A DNA stretch of 42,843 nucleotides from an uncultured Synechococcus sp. Its GTDB lineage: Bacteria > Cyanobacteriota > Cyanobacteriia > Phormidesmidales > Phormidesmidaceae. The stretch is taken from positions 1 through 42,843 of the forward strand of contig CALDSK010000339.1 of the NCBI GenBank assembly GCA_937911865.1. The letters are read 5' to 3'. The translations under genes and the position numbers were made by a program. This document shows positions 32,876 to 41,580 of the stretch, in pieces. Position 1 is the stretch's first letter; the number at the start of each line of letters is the position of its first letter. The notes beneath the pieces are model-generated. The model did no database searches, was not told the DNA's origin, and worked only from the letters and a program-made list of their open reading frames with translations.

Positions 32876-33409
32876 TTACATCCACTCAAGGATGTCGTGC
32901 TGACATTCTAATGCTAGGCGCAGCATGATGGTGCGATTGTGTTTGCCAACGGTCAGCTGGTGGCCCAATTCAAACTCCACCTGACGAGCAACGAACTCAT
33001 TCCGAATTCTGGTATGGGATAGCTGGATGGCTTTGCCGCTATCGACATCAACTCGCTCATACACGCGGTGTTTGTGCACCCTGCCCTTCTTATCATGGGT
33101 GACCTCGATAAACGCCAGATCTTCTAAACCAAATTCTTGCTCGTAGCGTTCAAAAACCGAGGCCCATTGCTCAGCGGTTAATGGCTCTGAAGGGTTAATA
33201 GTGACGTGGTATAAATCCTTTTGCACCCGGCTTGACTGCCGTGAGATTTCCTCCATATCAGCAAGCGCCTGTTTTACATCGTCTTGTGGCCAAATATACC
33301 GGCCATTGCTCACCGTGACGGTCTGATCATAGTCGTCATCGTCTCGCTTTTTTAACAGGTGGACTGCTAGCGCCTGGTGCTTTGCTCGCTGGGAAGATTT
33401 GATAATCAT
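32876..33409 (-). CDS. MobA/VirD2-type relaxase, N-terminal nuclease domain ending at a premature TAA
   Basis: The 177-residue product spans the relaxase/mobilisation nuclease domain. It has LYHVTINP (67-74), then motif III with His105-Asp106 and His112/His114 (THDKKGRVHKH), followed by DVDSGKAIQLS and GKHN (156-159). Candidate nucleophilic Tyr residues are Tyr27 and Tyr38. The TAA at 32876-32878 follows LEWM and is followed in the same frame by QGLAHDV, so a CAA-to-TAA change is likely. Relaxases nick oriT and escort the DNA. The start lies 7 bp after mobC. The truncated form may still nick but should lack the C-terminal region. Confidence 0.85.
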   Translation of the reverse strand: MIIKSSQRAKHQALAVHLLKKRDDDDYDQTVTVSNGRYIWPQDDVKQALADMEEISRQSSRVQKDLYHVTINPSEPLTAEQWASVFERYEQEFGLEDLAFIEVTHDKKGRVHKHRVYERVDVDSGKAIQLSHTRIRNEFVARQVEFELGHQLTVGKHNRTIMLRLALECQHDILEWM

Positions 33410-33416
33410 ACAATCG

Positions 33417-33887
33417 TCAATTCTCCTGGCTATTGTCTGACTTTGCAGGACGTTTTGCGGCGGTCAAATCAGCCTTTATGGAAAGCAAAAGCTGATGGGT
33501 GGCGACAACGTTTTCCGAGACTGTATTGACGGCAGGCATCGTTGCCCACTCCCCGCTTCTACACGCGATATTGGCTTGCTTTGCCAACTGATTCAAATTC
33601 GATCCAACCTTACCCAACTGGCCGATAAATTTTGCAGTAATTTTTGTACTTTCTCCTCCAGTGCGTTGCCGAGTTTTTCTGGGTACGGGCGCATCAAGGG
33701 CCAGCTCACGAAAATACGCATTCGTGCTGAGGCCGGTGGCCTCAATATCCGATTCGATGATGGACCATTCGCTGCTTTTGAACCGCAGGGTGATGCGTCG
33801 GTCAGCAGTGGTCTCTACCTGCTGCGTTGGCTGTGCCTTCTCCGTGATGTCAGCAGCGGGTCGGTGCTGTTCGTCGTGTTGAGCCAT
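33417..33887 (-). CDS. mobC: MobC-family relaxosome accessory protein
   Basis: The 156-residue product has a disordered N-terminus, then a ribbon-helix-helix-like DNA-binding segment at about 31-66 (ITLRFKSSEWSIIESDIEAT, then AYFRELAL). The MobC signature KFIGQLGKVGSNLNQLAKQAN follows at about 86-106. MobC proteins bind oriT and help open it for the relaxase. It is the first gene of the leftward mob operon, 7 bp before the relaxase, with oriT immediately upstream. All of this fits a MOBP-type mobilisation system. Confidence 0.88.
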   Translation of the reverse strand: MAQHDEQHRPAADITEKAQPTQQVETTADRRITLRFKSSEWSIIESDIEATGLSTNAYFRELALDAPVPRKTRQRTGGESTKITAKFIGQLGKVGSNLNQLAKQANIACRSGEWATMPAVNTVSENVVATHQLLLSIKADLTAAKRPAKSDNSQEN

Positions 33888-34436
33888 CGATTCTAATGTT
33901 CAGCTTCTAATGGCTGATGTTGGTGTGGATGCGCCAGCCCTACTGGAGATGAACCCAACAGGGTTCGGCAACAGTAGCCGCTGGCCTAGAGGGGTTGCTA
34001 GGGGAGATTCCTCTCCCTTAGCTGGGGTACAGGGGCAACGCCCTTGTCAAGCTGTGTTGTCTGAGCCTGCAACAGCAGGCGTGCAAATTAACAAATACGA
34101 GCGAGGGAACCGATGCCGTATTGTTAATTTGTCAGACAACACACGGCTTGCAATCCTGCAAACTGTGCTGCATTCACGATAACAATTGAGGAGGAGTGGC
34201 GACAATAGCGACCAGGAGTGATGCCGTATTTCGCCGCCACTCGTGGCGAAATACACACACGCTATGCGTGTGAATAGCAACAGTGTGGCCGAGATTTGTT
34301 AACAAACAATTTAGAGCTACTGTTGCCGATGCAGTGAACGATCACTCATTCACTATAGTTTGTGGCTATACTGGCTGCATCATCAGGAATGTTCTTAATC
34401 CTGTTGTAGAATTTTGCCCTTTTACGGCAATGATCC
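33888..34436. other. Gene-free, hairpin-dense region between divergent mob genes
   Basis: These 549 bases contain no supported gene but many inverted repeats. They are 33997-34022 (GCTAGGGGAG...CCCTTAGC), 34029-34047 (ACAGGGGC-AAC-GCCCTTGT), the oriT structure 34048-34150, 34226-34254 (GTATTTCGCC/GGCGAAATAC), 34256-34272 (CACACGC-TAT-GCGTGTG) and the palindrome TTTGTTAACAAA at 34295-34306. GATGCCGTATT occurs twice (34112, 34220). The region should also hold the divergent promoters. Confidence 0.75.
34048..34160 (+). other. Origin of transfer (oriT), IncP/MOBP-like, with nic at 34158/34159
   Basis: Outer arm 34048-34064 (CAAGC-TGTGTTGTCTGA) pairs with 34132-34150 (TCAGACAACACA-CG-GCTTG), with only a 2-nt bulge. 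Inside are GCCTGC-AACA-GCAGGC (34065-34080) and a 14-bp stem with one bulge (34084-34098 with 34118-34131). Directly after the outer arm come CAATCCTG and then C. In RP4 the sequence CTATCCTG, also 8 nt, separates the inverted repeat from nic. The core ATCCTG|C is the same. The predicted nick is on the plus strand between 34158 and 34159. Confidence 0.72.
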
Positions 34437-34910
34437 ATGGCCAATACATCCATCGAAAAGCGGCTACAGACGCTCCAGCAAAAGCGCGATGCCATTGATA
34501 CAGAAATCAAGCAGATACAGGCTGCGAAAAACCGTGAGCTTCGGAAACGTCAGCAGCGGCGTGAAGCGCTGGTGGGCAAGGTTATTTATCAGCTTATCGA
34601 AGATGAGATTCCCTTCAGCGGTGGGCCTTGGTCTGAAGGTGATTTGCTGGCACTTATAGCGAAGTATGTAAAAAAGCAGGGTGATCGCCAGCTATTCGGT
34701 TTGGAGCCGTTGGAGCCGAACAATACTCAGAAATCTAAAAGTACTAAACGCGCTAAGAATAGTAGCCGTAAAACAGCGGTCTCCACCAGGCAGCAAAAGG
34801 CAATTGAGAACAGTAAAACAGGTAGTAAAGCCAAGGCTACGAAGCAGGTAAAACCGGCCTTACCCACTGGCGATAGTCAGGATGAATTAATGAGCGAATT
34901 TAATCTTTGA
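34437..34910 (+). CDS. TraD-like small mobilisation accessory protein
   Basis: The 157-residue product has an N-terminal coiled coil (5-45) and a core reading LRKRQQRREALVGKVIYQL then GGPWSEGDLLALI. It resembles the short TraD/MobD-type proteins found beside Ti- and IncQ-like mob genes, which are distinct from the large T4CP also called TraD. A Lys/Ser/Arg-rich tail (about 95-140) could bind DNA. It is divergent from mobC across oriT, which is the typical place. It would be the first gene entering a recipient if the plus strand is transferred from nic. Confidence 0.7.
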   Translation: MANTSIEKRLQTLQQKRDAIDTEIKQIQAAKNRELRKRQQRREALVGKVIYQLIEDEIPFSGGPWSEGDLLALIAKYVKKQGDRQLFGLEPLEPNNTQKSKSTKRAKNSSRKTAVSTRQQKAIENSKTGSKAKATKQVKPALPTGDSQDELMSEFNL

Positions 34911-34943
34911 AAATTGCTCCAAGGACTCTCACCAGCAAACCCT

Positions 34944-35612
34944 TTAGGATGAGAGCAAGACAAACGGCTCATTACAATTCTCCGTGATACAGATGCCGCT
35001 CATTGGCCTGCCGGTTTTGATTTTTAAGCCGCAGGAAGGACAGCCATACATCAATGGTTTTTTTCCCGTTGCGGGTCGTCGCTTATCTCCTGACCACGGG
35101 AAATAATCTTGCGGAATATCTTTGATAGCGTTGGCGAACTTACCACCCGATGCAATCCAATGCTTCATGCTGTAGCCAGTGCGTTTACCAGTAGGTGTGC
35201 CGTCGCTTGAGCACGGTAAGCCAATGGCCCACATGGCATCATAGAAAGCTGCTGTATAATAGCCCTGTTGGTACTCGTAATCGTCTCCTAGCTCGTACAG
35301 GTGAAGCTGAACCATCAGGCGGACAATCCAGGCCAGCACAAGCTCAACTGGGCCATCTAACAACACAGGGTTAAGACTTAGCTCATGGGCCGTCGTTCTC
35401 CCCTTCCCTTCGGCGCGTTCTGTACCTTTTTCACTGTTCTTCTGTTGCCATCTGGCTGGTGTGAAAAAGGCATTTGAGCGGCCATGGGTAGCGAAGTTAA
35501 GAATGCAATCCGGCAGCGCGTTGTCGAACAACGTTTCGTTTAAAAAGCCATACATAAGCGAGTAGGCCTCCCACAGGTCTTCGGTGGGCGTTGGTACGCG
35601 AGCAGGGGTCAT
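34944..35612 (-). CDS. SprT-like protein with lost HExxH zinc site
   Basis: The 222-residue product has the layout of plasmid SprT-like metalloproteases: LWEAYSLMYGFLNETLFDNALPDCI, then NAFFTPARW, ELSLNPVLL, and a late GKRTGYSMKHWIASGGKF. Where HEMVHLW is expected it reads RLMVQLHLY (about 103-111), and the later GYHN position reads GYYT. All His ligands and the catalytic Glu are therefore changed. A C-terminal Cys pair (CPSC) and two later Cys could still form a zinc ribbon. It is likely a pseudoenzyme with a binding role, or a decaying gene that is still open. Confidence 0.7.
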   Translation of the reverse strand: MTPARVPTPTEDLWEAYSLMYGFLNETLFDNALPDCILNFATHGRSNAFFTPARWQQKNSEKGTERAEGKGRTTAHELSLNPVLLDGPVELVLAWIVRLMVQLHLYELGDDYEYQQGYYTAAFYDAMWAIGLPCSSDGTPTGKRTGYSMKHWIASGGKFANAIKDIPQDYFPWSGDKRRPATGKKPLMYGCPSCGLKIKTGRPMSGICITENCNEPFVLLSS

Positions 35613-35905
35613 TGCTTAGAATACATCAAATTGCAAGTAGTAGGTTTAAAACCCACTGTATAAAATGCAACACATTATACAAGCGTTTTCTACTCTGGTT
35701 CTCAATCAGCACAACGGCGGCTGTCGCCGTACAGCTACACCTGTCAGGTAAGTTGCTCGATTCTCATTCTGGTTTTGATCGCAACGGGATCGCAGCATAA
35801 AACACTGTTGCAATACGCATCTAGTTTCGACGTTAGAGCTTTTTTCTCTTTCTCTGTCCTTCTCTTCAACCGGACAGTTTTATCCCATACTTGGAGAATT
35901 CAATC

Positions 35906-36400
35906 ATGTTTCATTCCACGTTTCACCTCTATTTCGGCGCGTTCGATCTCATCCTCTATGCTGCGGCATTCCTGGTTTCTATGTCTGTTTCAAGGGCTAT
36001 CTGTGATGACCTTGATGCCTCTCAAGATCAGCTTTCATCTGTTTCTGTGACATCGGTGGCCACTTCAGATAAGGCTGCTGTCTCATCTAATGACCTGACG
36101 CTGGCAGCACTTCCTACTGAGCTAACAAATGGGTCAGGGATAGAGCCAGTTCAGCAGACTGTATCAAACGATTCAACAAAAGACAGTCAGCCTGAGCTGG
36201 TTGTTAATGACCAAGAGAGCGACGTTAAACCTATCCTCACTCTTTCAAAAATAAGGCTCTATAAACTGCGCAAGCAGTCGGTAGTAAAGCTGAGCGATTT
36301 AGCGTTCTCTGTACCTAAAACCATCAAGCGCTACCAGCTTCGCCGGGAGACAGTCATTAAATTGACTGACCTCAAGAGCTTTGCTGAGGTCATACTATAG
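35906..36400 (+). CDS. Single-TM hypothetical protein with internal repeat
   Basis: The product has 164 residues from ATG 35906, which has GGAG nine bases upstream. A membrane helix lies at about residues 9-29. A Ser/Thr/Val/Asp-rich spacer follows (35-105). The C-terminal 50 residues contain the element KLRKQSVVKLSDL, then QLRRETVIKLTDL, a 20-odd-residue tandem repeat with basic residues. These may bind a partner or nucleic acid. The family was not recognised. Confidence 0.5.
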   Translation: MFHSTFHLYFGAFDLILYAAAFLVSMSVSRAICDDLDASQDQLSSVSVTSVATSDKAAVSSNDLTLAALPTELTNGSGIEPVQQTVSNDSTKDSQPELVVNDQESDVKPILTLSKIRLYKLRKQSVVKLSDLAFSVPKTIKRYQLRRETVIKLTDLKSFAEVIL

Positions 36401-36534
36401 TTATCCAGATTCCACGCCAGGCAGCTGCCGAGCTGCCTTGGTCAGTTATCTAGTTGTTCATTCAGCATTGCCGTGATCGCAACGCTTCATTTTAGTTCGT
36501 TTTTGTTACGTTCCAGTTTGAAATTAAATCCCCA

Positions 36535-36556
36535 AAGCCGTTTGTCCTAACGGCTT
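36535..36556. terminator. Hairpin between 36400 and 36656 genes
   Basis: AAGCCGTT and AACGGCTT pair exactly around TGTCCT. A second, shorter stem GGCAGCT/AGCTGCC lies at 36420-36437. They sit between convergent genes and may act as weak terminators; no T-run follows. The rest of 36401-36655 shows nothing further. Confidence 0.35.
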
Positions 36557-36655
36557 ACAGAATGTGCCAGAAACAATGCATCAAGCTACTTCGGTCTTCG
36601 TCAGCATAGATTCATCAGCTATATATTCTGCCAGTTACATGACTCAAGTTGTGGC

Positions 36656-39600
36656 TCACGTCATGTAACTGGCTTTTAAATTTGCATCATGCCTACGCTG
36701 AGTTGTGATGTCATGCTTCATGTTTGCTATGCGTTGATTCAACCACTGCTTAACATATGGATTATTAGATAAGTCGTATAAAGACGATAACTGGTTCCTA
36801 CGAGTCTCTAGTAAATCAGAATAGTTACCAGTCCATGACCCCGATGTGATTCGAGAAAATAAGGACTCTAAATGCTTGGGATTGTCTACGAAGGTATCAA
36901 TGAACTCGACAAACTTGGGAGACCATGTAGGGATGTCTTCTGCTCCCTCAAACACCTGCATCCATGAGATAACAGCCTCCATACGTTTATCTTTATCCTC
37001 CATCACCCAAGGAATATAGATTTCTTCTGGAATCTCATCCAAAACCCCACCACCAGTTGAATTTCTAAAATCCGCATTAAATAACGATTCCAATCTAAAT
37101 TTGACGTTTGCATCAGCGGATTCGTTCTTCTCGTGATATTTCTCCCATACAAGTTTCGGATCTTGATCGACTAATAGTCTGAGAACCTTTTGTACATCAC
37201 GCTCGAACGAGAGCTGACAGTTATAGTCTGCTATATCAGTAGCACTCATCACAAAGGCCAGGAGCTGAAGTCGGAAATCACTGCCAGTAGCCTTGCTTTT
37301 AAGAAGCTTCTCTGCAAGCAGTTGCCAGTTGTACCAGTCAAAACTGCACCACTGCGTATTTTTGAAGAGAGCGCTATTAGTAACGGTCTTAATGACAATT
37401 TCTAAAATCCATGACTCTTCCGGTTCAAAAGAATACAACCAACGGCTGATAAACCGAATGGCGGCCCAGGCTCCTTCCGCGTCTTTACTTAGGATCACGC
37501 CTAAAAGCTCCTCTATCAAGGGCGCAGAGATATCTTGTAGATAATCGTCCCACGCGATCGCATGAGCTTGATAGGGCCTGACTACATCGGCTTTGATAAA
37601 GGCAATAACCTGGCGCACTAGGTTGTCATCAGGTTTTACTGCTGAGATGAGATTGACTGCTTCTGCTTGCAATACTTTAGAAGCAAGGGCCATGTGTAGG
37701 CACCCTAGCCCCTGTTCTTTGCTCTGCTGATTCGCACCTAATATCACACCTCGTATAAACTGCACGATGGTTGTGTGGTCACCTTCAGAAGATATCTTAT
37801 CCAGCATCAACCGCATAAGTGCTTTTGGTTCATCTACATGCTGAGCAATGGCATGTATCGCCTCATAAGCGGATATGGACTTTCGACTAAAAAATTCATC
37901 CAAGAGGCTCGAATAGTCTGCTGCTGTTTTGGAGCTTTTCTGAACAATCGCCTTTATTTGACGATTTCTAAAATCGTGATCAGTTGCCTGTTCTATATCG
38001 TAGGGCTGGTCTGGATCGTGAATATTCAAAATACCGCCGGAACTGTAAAAAAGCAGCAGCTCAGCAGGCTCTTTTGGCAGGAGCTCATCGTAATATGATC
38101 TCAACTGATTTTGATAAGCATCATCAGCCTTTTTGGCATCAAAGAACAGCCAACTATTTAGCCCTTTAAGAGGCCCATACCATCTAGGGTATTTCTGAAT
38201 TAGCCCCCCTATCAGGCCCTTTAGCTCATCATACAAAGGCTGCATAGAGAACATACTTCTGAAATAGTTAGAGAGCCGCTGTAATGCCATCTCAGACAAG
38301 CACTCATCATTCAGAGCAACAGTCTCTAATCTGGTAAGCGCTACTCGGTAATAGTCAAACATCTCACCATAGGTAGCAGGCTGCCAGTCCCTCAGTGGAG
38401 CAGCAGCTCCAATTTGCTCTGCGCCTCCTGATCTTGAGAAGTGATTTCTCTCCAGCATTCTTCCTAGAGCATCAACACAGATCTTTCTGATTCGCTCATC
38501 AGGACTTGCTAACCCCTCATCTAGCACCAATAACTTCTTTTCCTGTGATGACTCAGTACCTGAAAGGTATAACTGATAAAATCCAACAAACTGACTTGAG
38601 GCGTTGTTCGCATACTGTTCGTTTTCAGCTGCACCCAGCCGCAGGAGGAGTCGAGCAGCAGGGACAAATGTCTGTTGCCGGAAAGCAAGCATTTCCAGCG
38701 CCCAAACGACGTATCGCCGTCCTGTCTCAAATTTACGTAGTTCATCAATAGAATGGTCGTCTAAAAGAGCTTGTAACCGTTCCATTGCTTCGTCTGGTGC
38801 AAGATGAACCAATCTATTCAGAATCTTTGATCCTATCTCCGTATCAAGAGCCTTATCATCCACTAAAATTTCATAGAGCTGGGTCGCTGCAAAAAAACGC
38901 ACCTCCTCTGACCAAGACAGCCAACGCAATCGACTCAACATTTTTAGTTTCATGCTGTTGTCGAGAGCTGAAAATAGCGTTTCTAAAGATCCACTTGGGT
39001 TATCGTCAATCCAACCTTTAGCAAGGCGCATTGCCAAAGGAATTGGCTGAACAATACCATAGTCGCCTTGCCTTGAAATAACCCCTCGCTCTTCGAATGG
39101 CTTAAGAGACTGATATGTGCATTTATAAGTCTCTTCGCTAAACGCAGCCAGTTTCTCAAGCTCAGCCTTAGCCTCATGCTCCATCCCCACAACAGAGAAC
39201 AGGCTAAGGATCTGTAGCGCTTTGAGAGCCGTATCGTCTGGTTGTCTTTCCCCCCAGATAATACGCTCTATTAGGGAATCTACCGTGCTAAGTTCTTGAT
39301 CTTGGTAGGTCAAAGCCTCCGCCGATAGCACTGCCATTCTCGGAAAACCTTCAGATAATTCACAAACGAACGAAGTGCTTTTCTGGCTGAGTTGCTCATT
39401 CACTGAGCGAGCGATGCTCTCAATAAGATCATCTGCTGCCGGTTCTAGCCGTACAGTAATACTCTTACTGATGCTCAGGGATTTTGAAGTAGCACCAATC
39501 GTAACCAGGCGACCATTAGAATCCCTGCGAATAAAGATGTTGTGCAATCTGCCATGAATGGTTTCAGGGCAATCATCCACAATGAGTAATAGCGGGCTAC

Positions 39601-40546
39601 CGGAATCAACAATTTCACGCACAATATTGATGAGCCTATCGCTTACATCGTCATAGATGCAGTAAATCGTCTGACTATTATCAAATTCAGCAACGCTACT
39701 GGACGAAGTACTCCACTGATTAATGAGCTGATGTGCAAAACGTGTTTTACCGTAGCCTGAAGGCCCAATAACGCGTACAGATTTGCCGTCAGAATTGAAG
39801 AATTCGCCAACGAGATGACTAATTTCAGCAAACGATTTTGGCTCCAGGATACCTTTATGGTTCTTGGCTCGTTGTTGAATGTCTCTTCCTTCTAGTACAA
39901 ACCTCGGAGATTGACTGTCGACAAACGTTCCTTTGGCTATTCCTGGCGCTTTGGCCCAATCCTCATACGCCTGGAAGCCACCGAGATGAACCTCACGAAG
40001 CAGCGAATTTAACCACAACGCTACGGATGGATGCACATTCGTCCATTCAGACAATTTATTGCAGTCATATATTTCGACAGCCGAGAGCGCCGAAACATCG
40101 TTTTCAGTTTCAGAAATCCCTGCTTTGATAGCCTCAATGCGGTGATCTACATTTGTACCAACAACCGGTGCAGCGGTTGCAACCACATAGGCTCCCCTGT
40201 GACGGAGAACCTGAGTCATAGCTTCGCTAAGTATTGGTGTGCCATCAGATGACTTAGACGATTTTGACTGTGTCTCAGCCTTCAATCCTGCTGGCCCTGG
40301 GTCTCCTTTCTTACACTGGAAAATTGTAAACCGGTCAGGCAACCAGTCTGTCTTATCAGGCCCACCAGTCCATGTAACCCTACCATCGTCACCGCCATCT
40401 GGAATCGTAAGCTGAGCAGGTGCAGTGCCAGACCGTAAAGGAATGCTGTGCTTCGCTAGTTCTGCTTGTATGAGCTGCCGTAAAAGAGTGACTAATTGCT
40501 GAGGATCCAGTCTTCTTATTTGGTCTGGTGTGGTCTCAAAGATCAT
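36656..40546 (-). CDS. PD-(D/E)xK nuclease-STAND NTPase (Avs-like anti-phage candidate)
   Basis: The 1296-residue product has an N-terminal nuclease-like domain with IPDGGDDGRV (48-57) and FQCKK (76-80), which fit the acidic residue and QxK motif of Mrr/Cap4-type PD-(D/E)xK enzymes. A STAND NTPase follows: P-loop GPSGYGKT (261-268) and Walker B LLLIVDDCPE (319-328). The remaining 900 residues are an alpha-helical repeat array without WD40 or TPR consensus. Avs proteins have this order (effector, NTPase, sensor) and cleave DNA after sensing a phage protein. I infer a similar defence role; the sensor is unlike any I recognise. ATG 40546 has no strong Shine-Dalgarno sequence. It is the largest gene in the window. 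Confidence 0.82.
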   Translation of the reverse strand: MIFETTPDQIRRLDPQQLVTLLRQLIQAELAKHSIPLRSGTAPAQLTIPDGGDDGRVTWTGGPDKTDWLPDRFTIFQCKKGDPGPAGLKAETQSKSSKSSDGTPILSEAMTQVLRHRGAYVVATAAPVVGTNVDHRIEAIKAGISETENDVSALSAVEIYDCNKLSEWTNVHPSVALWLNSLLREVHLGGFQAYEDWAKAPGIAKGTFVDSQSPRFVLEGRDIQQRAKNHKGILEPKSFAEISHLVGEFFNSDGKSVRVIGPSGYGKTRFAHQLINQWSTSSSSVAEFDNSQTIYCIYDDVSDRLINIVREIVDSGSPLLLIVDDCPETIHGRLHNIFIRRDSNGRLVTIGATSKSLSISKSITVRLEPAADDLIESIARSVNEQLSQKSTSFVCELSEGFPRMAVLSAEALTYQDQELSTVDSLIERIIWGERQPDDTALKALQILSLFSVVGMEHEAKAELEKLAAFSEETYKCTYQSLKPFEERGVISRQGDYGIVQPIPLAMRLAKGWIDDNPSGSLETLFSALDNSMKLKMLSRLRWLSWSEEVRFFAATQLYEILVDDKALDTEIGSKILNRLVHLAPDEAMERLQALLDDHSIDELRKFETGRRYVVWALEMLAFRQQTFVPAARLLLRLGAAENEQYANNASSQFVGFYQLYLSGTESSQEKKLLVLDEGLASPDERIRKICVDALGRMLERNHFSRSGGAEQIGAAAPLRDWQPATYGEMFDYYRVALTRLETVALNDECLSEMALQRLSNYFRSMFSMQPLYDELKGLIGGLIQKYPRWYGPLKGLNSWLFFDAKKADDAYQNQLRSYYDELLPKEPAELLLFYSSGGILNIHDPDQPYDIEQATDHDFRNRQIKAIVQKSSKTAADYSSLLDEFFSRKSISAYEAIHAIAQHVDEPKALMRLMLDKISSEGDHTTIVQFIRGVILGANQQSKEQGLGCLHMALASKVLQAEAVNLISAVKPDDNLVRQVIAFIKADVVRPYQAHAIAWDDYLQDISAPLIEELLGVILSKDAEGAWAAIRFISRWLYSFEPEESWILEIVIKTVTNSALFKNTQWCSFDWYNWQLLAEKLLKSKATGSDFRLQLLAFVMSATDIADYNCQLSFERDVQKVLRLLVDQDPKLVWEKYHEKNESADANVKFRLESLFNADFRNSTGGGVLDEIPEEIYIPWVMEDKDKRMEAVISWMQVFEGAEDIPTWSPKFVEFIDTFVDNPKHLESLFSRITSGSWTGNYSDLLETRRNQLSSLYDLSNNPYVKQWLNQRIANMKHDITTQRRHDANLKASYMT

Positions 40547-40696
40547 TGAAATTGCTAACTATGTGTCTGTAGATGGCGGTTTAAGTGCTGGCTTTTAATA
40601 TCAACTTATTCACATAGGAATTTTTATTGTTCTATTCTAGCGACACTACAACACGACTTTTTTGTCTTCAAACACATTGGCAGCTATGACAGTGAT

Positions 40697-41221
40697 ATGC
40701 AGGCCCGAAATCACGTACCCTTCGCCATGTCCTGTTTTTGGCTTTTTGCGATCGCCACTGGCAGGCCCATCGATGTCTTCGGCACCATGGCCGCTGCCAT
40801 AGGCGGGTTACTGCCAGATCTCGACCATCCAGAAAGCGTTTTAGGCCGGCGGCTCCCCCTTCTCAGTGTGCCGCTGGCCAACACCTTCGGCCATCGCGGC
40901 ATGACCCACAGCCTCGGCGCTGTGCTGGTCATGCTGGCGGTATTAATCGGTATCACAACGGCTTATCACTGGAACACGGTGGCGTGGCTAGTGCCACCGC
41001 TCATAGTGGGCTATCTGTCGCATATCCTCGGTGATGCCATGACCCCATCCGGGGTGCCCCTGTTTTGGCCTAGAAAGCGAACCTACTCCTTCAATCTGTT
41101 CAAAACATTTAGCTGGCAGGAAACGGTCAGCGTCGGCGTGTTCACTTTTTTTGTAGTGATAGCAGGCAATGTAACAGGAAGGATTTTAGAGCAATTCCGT
41201 TATCAGACAGGCTTGTTCTAA
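40697..41221 (+). CDS. YdjM-family membrane-bound metal-dependent hydrolase
   Basis: The 174-residue product has the family signature: H6, LLPDLDHPES (D41, D43, H44), FGHRGMTHS (H66, H71) and YLSHILGDAMTPSGVPLFWP (H109, D113). About four membrane helices surround these sites (15-32, 75-90, 97-112, 140-160). The reaction is not established. YdjM of E. coli is LexA-regulated. I see no clear SOS box here, but the 150 bp upstream are AT-rich. Homologues are common near plasmid and phage genes in cyanobacteria. Confidence 0.85.
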   Translation: MQARNHVPFAMSCFWLFAIATGRPIDVFGTMAAAIGGLLPDLDHPESVLGRRLPLLSVPLANTFGHRGMTHSLGAVLVMLAVLIGITTAYHWNTVAWLVPPLIVGYLSHILGDAMTPSGVPLFWPRKRTYSFNLFKTFSWQETVSVGVFTFFVVIAGNVTGRILEQFRYQTGLF

Positions 41222-41250
41222 ACTGGTTGAGCTGTCATCCTTTTAGTCGT

Positions 41251-41544
41251 TCAATCCTCGCCATTAGGGATATATAGGTTGTCGCTGGAGTGGGTATCCA
41301 CTTCCCAGGTATGACGAGCTTCGCCCAATTGCATAACAGCATTAATAACTGCATCTACTTGTCGCAGTTGTCGCTGCATGTTCAGCAGGCTGCCAATAGC
41401 GCCATTGATGCTGTTTATAGATGCTCCTTGATCACCCATTTGATGATGCAATACATTGGCATGATGAGAAATGTCTCCTAACATCTGATGGATAATTAAA
41501 ACATTGGACTGTATGCCACGCTCTAGTAAGGTTTTGGTATTCAT
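41251..41544 (-). CDS. Small helical hypothetical protein
   Basis: The 97-residue protein is rich in His, Met, Gln and Asn. It has a long helical stretch (8-75), and an amphipathic pattern suggests a coiled coil. Its short C-terminal end is acidic. No motif is recognised. It lies 36 bp after the methyltransferase gene on the same strand and is probably co-transcribed with it and SSB. Confidence 0.5.
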   Translation of the reverse strand: MNTKTLLERGIQSNVLIIHQMLGDISHHANVLHHQMGDQGASINSINGAIGSLLNMQRQLRQVDAVINAVMQLGEARHTWEVDTHSSDNLYIPNGED

Positions 41545-41580
41545 AGTTATTGTTCATCTTTCTATTAGTTGTTGAAAATT

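Noticed and set aside
34395..34404. Second ATCCTG (TTAATCCTGTT) as an alternative nic
   Set aside because: No inverted repeat lies at the right distance upstream, whereas 34153-34159 has one exactly 8 nt away.
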